64,000 bases of DNA from Macrosoma leucophasiata (taxonomy: Eukaryota > Arthropoda > Insecta > Lepidoptera > Hedylidae), in contig JAWQUS010000016.1 in NCBI GenBank assembly GCA_036365455.1, positions 12,237,001-12,301,000 on the forward strand, in the 5' to 3' direction. The stretch's first letter is position 1. Each line of letters starts with the position of its first letter. This document shows, piece by piece, positions 1 to 12,800 of this stretch. A program made the translations under genes and the position numbers. The notes under the pieces were generated by a model that worked only from the letters and a program-made list of their open reading frames with translations, was not told the origin of the DNA and searched no databases.

Positions 1-593
1 TAGTAAAAACTCTGACAAAATGACACCGTTACGCTTCCGAGCGATACCTAGCGGTTATTTCCACCAACAAATAGTCGAGCAGAAAAGACTAAGTGAGGAT
101 CCAAGAAATTAGCAGAAAAAGTTGAAATAAGGTCGCTCAATTATAGGGAGCGAAGTAGTGTCATTAATAGCTGTCATATCGCAATGACAAATTACATGGT
201 AGCGTTTCCAAAGAAGAAAAGGATGGTGGGGCGTAACGAACGGGCAATAGTGGTTTAAACGCTACGGTATAGTCTGTCAAAACTGTTCACGGAAATGTAA
301 ACTTTTTTTAAGGATTATGTTCCGTTTAGCCACTTCCGCCTCATTATCCTCTTTCGCGGACAAAACCCCTAATGGTGGTCAAACAGAAAGGTTGAACCGC
401 TAAAATGGGCAACGCGACACCACGCCAGTGTTAATTTAAATAAAGTCTACTCTTCTTTTTAAGTCAGTTAGTTGGGTAAGTTAAGTCAATGTATAGGTAC
501 ATCGTGATATTGACGTCGCCGTCGCAACGGTTTTATGATTCGGGAAGAATATTTATTTTAATTACTTACTATTACTAGTAGAGTTGAACATAC
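1..593. other. Unassigned sequence left of the ABCA exons
   Basis: The transporter's sixth coding exon ends at its donor at 593/594, so this stretch should be intron 6 or lead to exon 7. Reading the minus strand here I find no segment continuing the ABCA membrane domain in the needed phase. Positions 1-440 are less AT-rich than the surroundings but hold only short interrupted frames on both strands. It could be an old transposon; I cannot name it. Confidence 0.4.
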
Positions 594-2893
594 CTTTTGT
601 GAAAAAGACGCTGATCAAGAAACTGAACGACAACGACGCAATCATAAACAGTACCATAAAGAATAACAGAACTGACCATGGGGTGAATGTTAGTACTGAA
701 TATCCATCCCCAGCTTCAGTTGAATTGAAGGGTATCTAAAATATAAATATTAGTGTATAGTATTATATTGACAAAGGTTCCACGAAATAGTTACAATTAT
801 CATAACATTATAGTAGAGACCCAATAAAAAAGGGATAGGCAAGTACAAAGTGCCTTATACTTAAGTTTGGGAATCAATGATGACAGGTTAAGTCTTCTAA
901 GGGTCAGTAAAGTCATCATCATAGACATCATTGCAGGCATTGCATTTAATTTAATACTTATGTTTAGCTATAAAGAACCGTAAACAAAGACAACCTCATA
1001 AAATAAGTTGGTTGTATTCACAATACTTTTTTATTTTGACCTGTGTGATCCAGTATTCAGATAATATAATAATATTACATTTATTTATCTACCATCACTT
1101 TATTACTACTAAGTACTCATAAAATATAAACAAATAAGATCAATTGAAAGAAAAACAGTATTGTAAATATGTGATTATTTTAATTATTTAATTGAATGTG
1201 AATATGTCTCACCTTGAATAATATGACCATAACAATAACAGAGATAAACAGGTATGAAAACTGTTTTATAAACCAGGCCAGCCAATGAAGCCAAGATGGT
1301 AAGCCCATAATAGTCATGGTTTCCTGTTGAATAGAAATTTATAAAGTTACCTTTGTGTTCTTTGAGGAAAAATTTACATATCATTGAGACATGATAAAGT
1401 TATTGTAACTTGAAGTAATGGCATAGTGTTTTTTTTATGTCATGATGGTGGCAAAAAGCATGCAGTTCATACAGATGACAAGTGAATAGGTATTGTGCCC
1501 TATAGATAAGTGCACAAGAACCGCAGATCTAAATTTAGATTTGTTGCTACCCCTGAGACCTATGCTGTTTTGCCTCTGTAATCGTTTTTTATTATGGGGC
1601 TATACATTAAAAAAGTGTGTAAAATGCAGCTTATTACTTTAAGCACAGTGGAGAAATAATCAACTAAAGTCACGGAAAAGCGCGTATAAAGTGCGGATTA
1701 AGGTCGTACTGTGCTATATCAATTATTAACTGATGGACTTAGCAATAAATCAATTATAAAATCATACCTTCAATTGCATCTCCTTCTCAGCAGTAACCAT
1801 TTTAACAGTATTGACAAATGTATACACAAATGACAGCATGAACATCATAGAAATAAACCTTTCCATAGCCACCAGCAAGTCATCACTTCTATAAGCTTTT
1901 TGTGGCAAGCGTTGCAAGTACACCTCAGTATTTATTGGTTTACCAGTTTTGTTTTTTATAATTTCTTGTGACACTGCATGTTGGACTAGTAAGAACATTT
2001 CTGGGGAGTACCCTGCCAAAAATTATATGCTATTAGTGAAAATTCAAAGTTCTGTTAACAATTTAAAAATAAATGACATACCTGGTGTTTTACCACCATA
2101 CAAATCATCAGGGTCTCTAGGGCCTGGTTGTGGGAAAAGAGGGAAGAGTAAATTTGTTCTCCAGCTAGCTCTTAGAGGATGCTCTAGCATAGGAGTCCTC
2201 ATGACTGCTGGAAATCTCAGAGATAATTTAACATCATCCGGCCATATTGTAGCATCTAAAACAAATACATGCATGTTAGAAACAATCTGTTTATAACTCA
2301 GATGATTGTCTAAAAATCAACCACTGATACTGATACTCACTTGCCATGTTATCATCAAATTGTATTCCTACCAGAATCTGATTCATTGCATTTGGTTGTA
2401 TGAGGGCAGCTTCCATTTCTTTAGCATCTTTGAAACCACGGGGTTTAGGTATACTGTCTGAGTAAAGAAATAGTGTGAAAATTCCTAAATTATCTACAGC
2501 AACTTTTCTCATCGCACTTTCTGTTACTTCTCTTGTAAGTGCATTTTCTGGTGAAAATGCCAGTGTTCCTTTTTTGATTCCTGTTGTTAAATTTCTTCTA
2601 CATGAAAGAAATATTGCGATTAAAAGTGGAACTTAAAAGGTGGACAGTACTGGACAGAACAGTACGCTGAAATATACTCACAATGGTTTTCCACTAATAT
2701 TGAAGTAAGTGGGTGCAAAAGGTGGATAAGATACATCTGGATTTGATTTTGGATCCACAAGACATCTTATTAAAATTAGAAATAAGGAAAATACCACTGG
2801 CGACGCTATTTCGAAAAGGGTCTGCAATTTATGCCTTTTTTGCAAAAGTACATTTTTCCATACAAGCAGTTTCAATTTTTCAAATGAAGACAT
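594..2893 (-). CDS. ABCA-subfamily ABC transporter, N-terminal part (six exons, continues off the left edge)
   Basis: Full-size lipid-type transporter of the ABCA family in a membrane; only the first 380 residues are present. Coding exons, minus strand: 2893-2682, 2597-2341, 2255-2082, 2012-1768, 1323-1213 and 735-594. All have GT donors and AG acceptors and keep phase. The start is the ATG at 2893 (MSSFEKLKLLVWKN), an ABCA-like cytosolic N-terminus; the exon itself begins at an acceptor at 2902/2903, so a noncoding 5' exon lies upstream. Residues about 29-46 form the first membrane helix. A large extracellular loop follows, and helix 2 starts near residue 267. The segment EKEMQLKETMTIMGL crosses the exon 4/5 junction and is the usual ABCA intracellular motif. 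Further helices fill exons 5 and 6. The nucleotide-binding domains lie outside the window. Family assignment is firm; which ABCA member is not. Confidence 0.88.
1427..1608 (-). mobile_element. SINE-like family R1, degraded copy
   Basis: A T-run followed by the conserved R1 body (AGCATGCAGTTCA near the start, then TGCCTCTGTAAT) places an old copy in ABCA intron 4, sense strand minus. It matches the complete copies at 41.5 and 59.5 kb but is diverged and lacks the R1 head. Confidence 0.6.
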
Positions 2894-2902
2894 TTTCTTA
2901 AG

Positions 2903-3861
2903 CTGCAAAAAAATATTAAATAGGTATCTAATATGAAACAAAATTATATAGATACGTAAAGCGAATCAGTTTCTTTTAAAAAATATTTACACTGTCTCAA
3001 TTGAGGCGTATGAATCACAGGTATTTCATATTCATCTCAATTATTCTTTCATCTCAACTTTGTAATACACACACACATACATCAGACAATAATTAAAAAT
3101 AAACAGTTCTACGCGATACTATAAATTTAAAAATAGCAAAACTAAAAAATGATGTACCTTAGAATTTTTAACTTATCCATACATGATACAAGTTACAACC
3201 ACAATTTAGTTTTTATCATATATGTTCATAATCTTTTTACTAGAGTTAACAAATAAATTCAACAAAACAATAACCACAATCACTTCAATTAATTAATTTA
3301 TTCAGCCAATAAAGCACGGACAGGCGCACCAAGAAAATTTCGCCAAATGATTCAACTTCAACTGTCATCTGTCATGGTCATGAAGTGTCATGAATTGTCA
3401 ATTATTGGTGCGTTCCAAAAAACGCCCGCAACGATTGTAACGATACAGAGTCGTTCCATTTTATGCCCGTGGTCGTTGCGAACGGTCGTTTGATGACATA
3501 GATAACGTGATAACGGCACTGCTGTTCGTGAACACATCGTATCACGCACGCCCATATTGTGATGCCACTTTTTGTGTTTGATTACACTACTATAGATTTA
3601 ATTTTATTATTCATACAAGTAGATTTTTTTTTCAATACATATTTCCGAGTCGTATAATTCGATTCGCCCATCGCTAGACTGGATCTCATTTTTTCGGTTA
3701 TGAAAATCGGTATCCAATTCCAATCGTCAACCCTACAATTAAAAAAATAAAAATCAAAATGGCGCTTAAGTCACTAGCATATCAATTTACTCAATGTTTT
3801 CTAATTGGTTTTCTATAAATTTATATTACACAAATAAGGCTAATGCAATATCTACGTCACT
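2903..3861. promoter_or_regulatory. Divergent intergenic region between the ABCA and USP31-like genes
   Basis: This 0.96-kb gap separates the minus-strand ABCA start from the plus-strand USP start, so both promoters and the noncoding 5' exons should lie here. The part around 3,410-3,560 is richer in CpG (for example AACGCCCGCAACG), in contrast to the AT-rich flanks, and is the likeliest core. I see no clear TATA box. Role inferred from gene order only. Confidence 0.45.
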
Positions 3862-6800
3862 ATGTCTACAAATAATCTATCGTCAGTCTTGAAATCTTGT
3901 TCAGAAAGTGAATTAATAAATGAAGTATCGGATAGGGATACTAACATGACACCAAAACAGGTGGAAGGGTCGCGATTAAAACGTACTTTTACATTGCCTC
4001 GCAATCCTTTTGGATCCACCAAGCCTAGTTCTAGTAAAAATAAAACCACCGAAAACGAAAATAAGCCACCGTGTGCCAGTTCTGTGATCACAGTTCCTCA
4101 AAATGATGATAGTGGCATTGAAAGGAAGTTGTTCAGAAGGCCGTCATGGAAGATATTCCTGAACAAGATCGCGCAACACATGAGTACTGTTAGTGTATCC
4201 GGAGTAAGTAATTTTTTTTTGTAGTTGTTGCCTTTTTAACCGATATTTTAGTTTATGATATTGTGCTCACATAGAAAATTGTGATTATATAAATTACAAT
4301 TACACTAAATGATAATACAGGTCAAGTCTGGTCCAGCAATGATCAATGGTGATAGAGTGCCTTGCAGTGGAGACCCTCCATGGCCTCCAGGTGCTACCCC
4401 AGCAGTTACAGGAATCAAAAACCATGGCAACACATGTTATATGAATGCTGTACTTCAATGTCTTTCGCACACTGATGTTATAGCTGAATATTTTGTTTTG
4501 GATCATTACAAGGTATTAAAGTTTTATTAGTGTTTTGGTAACTGTATTTATTGAAATATAATCTTTTATTGAATATCTGAAATTTATTAAACTTAATGTA
4601 ATATTTCAGTTTTTCTTTTGAGTGATAATGCTGCATGCAGACTTTCAGATTTTGTTATTATGTTTATACATAAAATTGGTAGAAATGTTTCTTGTGGGTA
4701 CATTTACTATAGATGCTTAAAATCAATACAAATGTCTCTTCATGATCTATAATAATAGAGTAGGATTTGAAATGGTGTGATGTAACTTTTTGACTACATT
4801 GACATCATGATGTGTACCTACTTATGTATTAATTAATGACTCACTTATTATTCATAATAATTTACAATCCTTTGTTCAGTTTTAGGTTTTAATTTTTGAT
4901 TATTTATTTAAGTTGATAGTACGACATACATTGATAAAATGTAAACTTACACAGTATGAAATTAACTAACTATGATTTTCAGGTGGATTTACAAAAAAGA
5001 AATAAAATAAATTCTAAAAAATATGGTACCCGAGGAGAAGTTACAGAACAGTTAGCTGCTTTGTTAAAGGCACTTTGGTCCTGCCGCTACACTCCTGACA
5101 TGAGTATATCATTTAAGGTATGCATATATCATAACCTAGTTTATACATAGAAGAATATGTCATTCTGTACCTGAAAATCATGAATCAATCTAAGAAAGGT
5201 ATAATACAATCCTTGTAGGAAATTCCAGGTTTTTTCAATATCATTAATTAATACAACATTCTAAGAAAAATTATATTTTAACAAATACTCCAACCTCATA
5301 AGACACTGCAATATATAGATCAGACAAGGGAAGTTGTGGGTTGTTTATGTAGTGAAGGTGGTAAATAAGCAAGCAGTTCACATTGATGTTAAGTGATGAC
5401 TGCAGCCTATATAGACACACACTAAGATCAGAGGTTAAAATGCAGTTGTGTTGCCACCCCTGACACTTTAGTTGATATGTCTCTGTGATAGTTATTACAG
5501 GACCATACAGGGTTTCTGCAATTATATTATTTTTCTAATTAAAGTAATGTTTCATTAATACTTAATACAATGTCATAAAATGTAATATTTTTTATTTTCT
5601 TTTTGTAGGGAGCAGTGGAAAGGCATGGCACTCAGTATAGGGGAAATAGCCAACATGATGCACAGGAATTTTTATTTTGGCTACTAGATAAGGTTCATGA
5701 AGATTTAAATACAGCAACTAAGAAAAAATATAAAACAATAAAAGTAAGTGATTGTTACTAGGTATTTATAATTCCTAATAATTGCACAAATTTCTTTCAT
5801 TTAATAATTTATATCTATTTATTTATATTGGTACAAATGGTGTACTTAATGATTAAAGTGCTCTCTGCCAATCAACCATTGGTAGTCAAAAAATAATGTT
5901 GCAATGCTAGAAAAAAAATTAATGAAAAAAAATCAGCATACTGCATATATCAACACAGGCTTGTGAGTGTAGGTCCAACATGCACATTATTTTGGGACGG
6001 TGGTGTGTATATCTGTAGGTATGCTAGATAAAACGGGAAATATATCATAATATATAATATCACTATTCCAGGTAGACAATTTCATAGTATAATACTTATT
6101 CCATTTTCCCCCTCCCCCTTTTTGAGTCCCTCACGGGGTAGGCAGAGATCCCGGGCCCATTTTTTGATATGTAATTAAATTATTTTCTATCAAAGTGAAC
6201 AGAAGTCAGAAGTTGAATTCAACAATTTGTGTGAGGTTGAATAATGGATAACAGTGTAGCCTTATACTATATTTTAATTATAACATGGGAATATTAAAAA
6301 AAGCAACTCACTTGTAAATTACAGTTTTTTTTTTATGTGATGGAAGTGGCAAACTAGCATGCAGTTCACATTGATGTTAAGTGATGACTGCAGCCTATAG
6401 ACACCCACACAAAGACCAAGGTCAAAAGCAGATGCATTACCACTCCTGAGGCCTAAGGTGTTATGCCTCTGTGCCGGATATTACAGAGCCATACATTACC
6501 ACCTGACCGGAACACGATAGTGCTGAACACTACCATTTAGCCCCATTATATCCCGAGAGCTCCGCCACTGGAGCACTACCACCAGTAAAATATAGGGTGT
6601 TATGGACTTTGAAAGGAGTTTTATGAAGATGATGCAACTAACAACTAATGCATTGAGCATTTTTGTATTCGAGAGTTCTACTTTACCTTTTGTAGTGTAT
6701 TCTTTTGTGTCTTATTCATTAGAACACGGTTGGAAAGTCCGATGAAGTGGTTGCTGCAGAAACATTGGCTAACCATGCTCGCAGGAACAGTTCATTTGTT

Positions 6801-9800
6801 CAAGCTGTTTTCCAAGCACAGTATCGGTATGATATCTTTAATTTAAATATTTATTTTATACTTGACCAAATTGGAATGTGTTTCAGTTATAGATAGGTTT
6901 GTATTTGACTTATTAATAGTGTAATTATTGTGTACCAAAATGGTTTTACCATTGTCAGAAAAATAATAACATTAGATTTTTTACATATCATAACTAGGTC
7001 TGCCCTGACATGTGCTAAGTGTGAGCGTACATCTTGTACGTTTGACCCTTTCCACTGCGTCAGTGTCCAGTTGCCTGCGAGGTCAGCAACAGCTCAGCCC
7101 TCCCCCTTACCTGTTAATGTAAGTATTGTTTCATCAAGAGTTACATTTTTCTTCTAAAGAAAATTTTTTTTTAATACTGTGTAAAACTTTGGGTTTAAAT
7201 TTAGTTTTTTTTTATTTTTAATTTTGTAGTTTTGTACAAGTAAGATTCACACAGATATAATAGTATATACTGTACGTCTTCCAATATTGCATAAGTATTT
7301 TTTTTTTGTAAAATGTCTAGTAAATAATAGTACATTCTTGCATATTAATTTAGTGCTTTTTACGTTATACAGGGTTAAAAAAAGATTGAGATCGAATCTG
7401 TTCCTACTTGAATATAATATTTATGAATAATAAGTAAGTACATATTTATGTAGTTTTTATGATGATAATATTTTTAGGTGGTGTATGTAAATCAGCAGCC
7501 ACGGCAGGTACGAATAGGCGTTGAACTGGCCCCTAACGCGACAATGGACGATTTACGGACAACCCTTCACAACGATACTGGAATTGTGCGTGACGATATT
7601 ATACTGGCAGAAATTAATGAAACAGGTATACCTACTAACTTGCGATCATTCTCTATTTAATGTTTCAAAACGTACTGTGAAATAGAGCGCCGGGACGTTA
7701 CTACGCCACTTATTTACTACCACACTTATTTACTACCACACTTTATTTACCCACTCGTTATTAGCTAATTATTCCGCTAGTGCAGTCAGTCCACTGAACA
7801 ATGTCGGTAGTAAAGGGATGGGTAGCAGCGTCCCGCGATAAAAATACCGCCACTGCGATCGCCAATCAGCTTGCCAAGTGTGGAGTTACTTAAGTCTTAA
7901 TCAAAATGGGAACCAAAGTTGATAATACAGTAGTGAGAGGTGGGACTGACCTCAAAAAATTTACGCCCGTTATATATATATTACATCTGCTCTTTATTTA
8001 ATTTGATTAAATAATTTAGTGTTTGTAAATATATGTATAAAATATTAGCTATTTAATAATTTTGAGTTCATTTTTGGAGACAGTTTAAGTTTGTTAAATT
8101 ACTTTTTTATGGAGATGTTAATAGTCTTACAGCATATTCACGATATATTCTTAGGTTTTCGCGAGCTACACTCGTGGAATTATCTCACGTATATTAAACT
8201 AGTAAATGATTTCTAAAATCAACCCAACCACGCCCGTGACCGCGGACGCTGAAAGACGACCGAAACGTCAAGTTAACTAAAAAAAAAACATTTTAGTTTA
8301 ATATACCTACGCGAGATAAATCCGGAAAAAAGATGTTTATTTCAATGCTTGTTTTATGGACTGACTTTCATGACATAATATTTATGAATTAATACGTTCG
8401 GGAAATAAGCCCAAGCCCAAACAACAAAGACATAAAAAGGACTAGATTTAGTTATATGACTTCATATTGTTTAAGGTTTTAATGTTATAAATAGCATTTA
8501 TAGATATTAAAGAAATAATGTTAGCTTAGTGGTTAAGCAGCTGGACTGGTTATCCTGAAGTCAGGTTTGGGGTAAAGATATTTTTGCCATGTTTCAAATA
8601 AATATATTATATATTTTTATTAGGGTGGTGTAACGCGCGAGCAGGATGGGAAATGGCCGGGATCGATGTTGGCGCGTTGTACTGTTTGGAGGCTCCACCG
8701 TTATTGCAAACTCCTACCACGCCTTATTTACTCATCTTATGGGTCAACCTCCTCGACGGTGAACGGTTTGGTGAGAAAACTTCCGATAAAGTTATTAAAA
8801 TATTACTCATTTATTGTCTATTTATTTATTTCAATTACACTATCAAGGTTTGCGTAACACAAAAAAATTGTCAAAATTGTACAGATTGTAAATGATAAAA
8901 TTAAAAATGTTTTTTGGAATAATTATGCGAGTACAATATATCGCATATCAACTGATTTACAAAATGGAATTTGGAGCCTATGTTTTGTAGTGAATAAACA
9001 TACCCAAGGCAGTAGTGACTTCTTCTTACCATACCACTAAAAGCCGGCAAACCAACTTGCTTTATCTGTAAAGACTTCATACTTTGAATACGTACTAAAA
9101 CTGACCATTGATCGGATCATATTTTTTTTTCGCAACATAGAATCCTCTTGTAAGCTCTTTATGTCGAAGTTGCAACCACTGACTGACCGACATTCACATA
9201 ATAATATGAGGACTACTCTACATACCATAAAAGTAAATCTAAACTATACTACTTCTATAGTTTTCAAAAATGTCGCTTATATTTACAATTTGCACATCAG
9301 GTTCCCCGTACGCGATGCAAGTGCCCCGCGAGATATCGTACGAGGACCTGCAGAAGTTGATGCTGAAGGAGATGTGCCAGGTGGTCGCCGAGCGTGTCCT
9401 GGAGGACTCGCAGTCCGCCGACATATTCCGTGCGCGGATCGCCGAGGCGCATCGCCCAAGGGACTCCGCGTATCTTCAATCTGAGGTGATTACACTTTCC
9501 AGGCAGGTGAACACATTGACGCGCGGGCACTTTGAGCGATTAAATAAATAATTTAGTACTTATTTAGCGCCACTAACTGCCTCGGTAGCCTAGTGGTAGC
9601 AGGCCACTACTACTTATGACCTTTTTTATGACGACCAAATTCATTCTTTCTCAGTTTCTTTTGAAATGGGGAAATCAAGGAATTTGTAAATAATTGATTC
9701 TTTCCATATTATACAAAATTGTTTTGTTTCTTTTTAATTTATTATGTGTTTTTGATTATTATTAGTGGTTATTCACTCTAGGTTAGTTTAAAAAAAATAC

Positions 9801-12800
9801 GATGTAAAAGTGCTCTCCAGGAGCCTAATTATCTATACTAATATTATAAAGCTGAAGAGTTTGTTTGTTTGAACGCGCTAATCTCAAAAAATACTGGTGC
9901 GATTTGAAAATTTTTTCAGTGTTAGATAGCCCATTTATTGAGGAAGGCTTTAGGCATATAACACCACGCTAAGATGAATAGGAGAGGGTAGGTAACATTG
10001 CAACCGCGCGAAGCCGGGGCGAGCAGCTAGTATGAAATAAATGAATAAACTGAATAAACTACGCTGAGGTCCTGGGTTCGATTCCCGGGTAGGGGGTTAT
10101 CAGAGATAAAGGTGTATAGTCCTTTATAATTGGGATTTTTCCATTTTCTGGAAATTTCCCAGTACCTCGAAGTTTGGTAATGTGCCCGGAGATTTCAACG
10201 GGCTCGCCACCTGTTACATGGGCCAAAACGTAACCGGCGAATCGTGGGTGTTTGCATGTATGCTTGGATGCCTGCATTTACCTCTGCCTACCCCTTCGGG
10301 GATTACAGGCGTGAAGATACTATATATAAAAAAAGATTGTACGCCGAGCGACAACACTGAAAAGGTTTGATACACAACCTAAAGAACATGGGTTGTTGGG
10401 GATGGTAAGACGTATATATAACATACGTCTTACCATCCCCATGGGGTGTCGCTGTGTGTCGAGGCTGAGGGTGGGCGTGCTGCAGGACCCGCACATCGCC
10501 TTCGTTCTGCCTGAGGCTTTAACATTCTCTAATACCTGGACTGAAGAATTTTATTTTAGAATGGGACCTTGACCGGTCCGAGGGCGATTTTTTTATTGGA
10601 CGTGTGTAAAGGACTAAACTCGAGACAGCTTTTATGGTGTACTTGTTAAATGGCGATCGCAAATGGGGTGCAATTGTCCCCTATGTTGGTTAATTGGTGG
10701 TCACCGGAAATAAACGTAAGACGACTACACGTCACACAGACGATGTCAGTCATCACAGTTATTGTTCTTCTAAATATTTAGTTAGATTTAATGCACAAAT
10801 CGCCAATGTATTTTTTTTTTTTAATCTCTCCCCTTACTTTCATATATTATAATTACTTAATGTGTATATCTAATTTGGAAAATACTTATTTTTTGTATGT
10901 AAGTACTGACACGTATTTTTCTTTCATTTTACATATTTGTATATACTTTCCGCAGCTACCACATCCCCTATTCGCTCTGGACGTAGAACAGGCGTTGTGC
11001 GCTCACGACAAACATCCCCATCTCCGTCTTGAATTACTGTGGGATCCGGCTCACAGAGACAGGTACGTATATTGTATGAGACCAATATTTATAAAAATAA
11101 TTTAATTTCACTTAAGGAGGTAGGTATAACAAATGATTTTATTTATTTTTCATTAAACTGACCAACATATACAGTTTACAGTTTACACTAATTGTTTCGG
11201 TCTATTTTTTAGGTTTGGATAATTGGGAATTTGAAAATAAAAAATGTATTGTTTTTTTTTATGTTTTATAAAACTTCGTTATTCATTATATTGATGTGTC
11301 ATGCGAAAAACTGAAAAAAAAATGTTTTTCGTTTAATTATCAGCAATTAAAAGTTGATAAAATTTAAATAAAAATCACGTGACTATATATAACGCGCCAC
11401 GATTGGTTACCCCTAATTGTGACGTCATAATGTTATAGCTGTTCAAGAATAGTACAGCGTGATAATATTCCTGATGTTGATATATTTATGACACAGACCA
11501 ATCAGCCTTTTATGACAACCAATTTTTTGACAAAATTAAATGATGTTGGGTTCAATTCTGCTTAAGTTCGAAAGTAAGTAAGTTTAATCTATACATATCT
11601 ATACAAATCAATAAAAATGGAGTGTCTGTTTGTAATATTAAAATAACCGCTTTTTACTAAACGCATATGTATGTGTACACGGTACATATACCAAAACAAC
11701 ATTTTTTTACAATTTTTGTCTGTCTGTCTGTCTGCCTGTTTGGCGAGGCTAATCTATGGAACGGCTGGACCGATTTTGACCAGACTTTCACTGGCAGATA
11801 GCTGATGCGATAAGGAGTAACTTAGGCTACTTTTATCTCCATACATCCATACATACATACATACATACCTACATACAAATAAGTAGAATTGGAGTGTATC
11901 CAACTTTGACGGAACTTCCACGGGTAGGTAGCTGATGTAATAAGGAGTAATTTAGGCTACTTTTATCTCCGTACATCCATACATACATAAATACCTACAT
12001 ACAAATAAGTAGAATTGGAGTGTATCCAACTTTGACGGGACTCCCACGGGTAGGTAGCTGATGTAATATTAGAAGTTACTTTGGCTACTTTTATCTCCAT
12101 ACAACCATACATACATACATACCTACATACAAATAAATAGAATTTGAGTGTCTCCGATTTTGACGGGACTTTCACTGGCAGATAGCTGATGTAATAAGGA
12201 GTAACTTAGGCTACTTTTATACTAGCGTAGCGGCCACGACTTCATCCGGGTAAATACTGAACAATCATATTTTTTCTCACGTGGACGAAGTCGCGGGCAC
12301 AGCTAGTAAGTAATAAAAATTATGTTATGAAATACTCGTACTTACATCGAAATGATCTTCACAACAAAAAAAATCGATTTTGTTTTTGGATTATCACGGT
12401 GCACTGCTTGAAACCATTTATTTCGACGTTTTTCATCTTGGGGAACATTTAAAAACATTTGTTTTTGTAGTATTTGTACATAATGGTACAAAACAAGAAC
12501 GATAACTTTTAAGATTCGACATTTTCAATATAAATTTGTGTTTTTATATCAATGTCAACAGAATTAATTAGATCAAAACACTGTACGTATTGTCTCTGTA
12601 TCAATTGCTATGAGTGGAAACTAACATTATGACGTCACATGCACTCGGGTTTGTTCGGGTGCTGTCGGCGTGTCTTCGGTACTGGATTCAAAAACTTATT
12701 TTTATTTTGATATAACTTATGAATTATTGCAAAAAAAATATAGTTTTGTTATAAAACTTAGGTTTAAACATATAATCTTTCTATTTATCGCCAAACATTT

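Noticed and set aside
9486..9551. Read-through extension of USP exon 9 to a stop (ending FERLNK)
   Set aside because: A donor at 9,486 and the next exon's continuity favour splicing; the extension has no USP resemblance.
10441..10510. GC-rich stretch (GTGTCGAGGCTGAGGGTGGG) as a USP exon
   Set aside because: USP exon 9 (phase 0 end) joins exon 10 at 10,956 in frame with family-like sequence, and this stretch adds nothing that fits the family.
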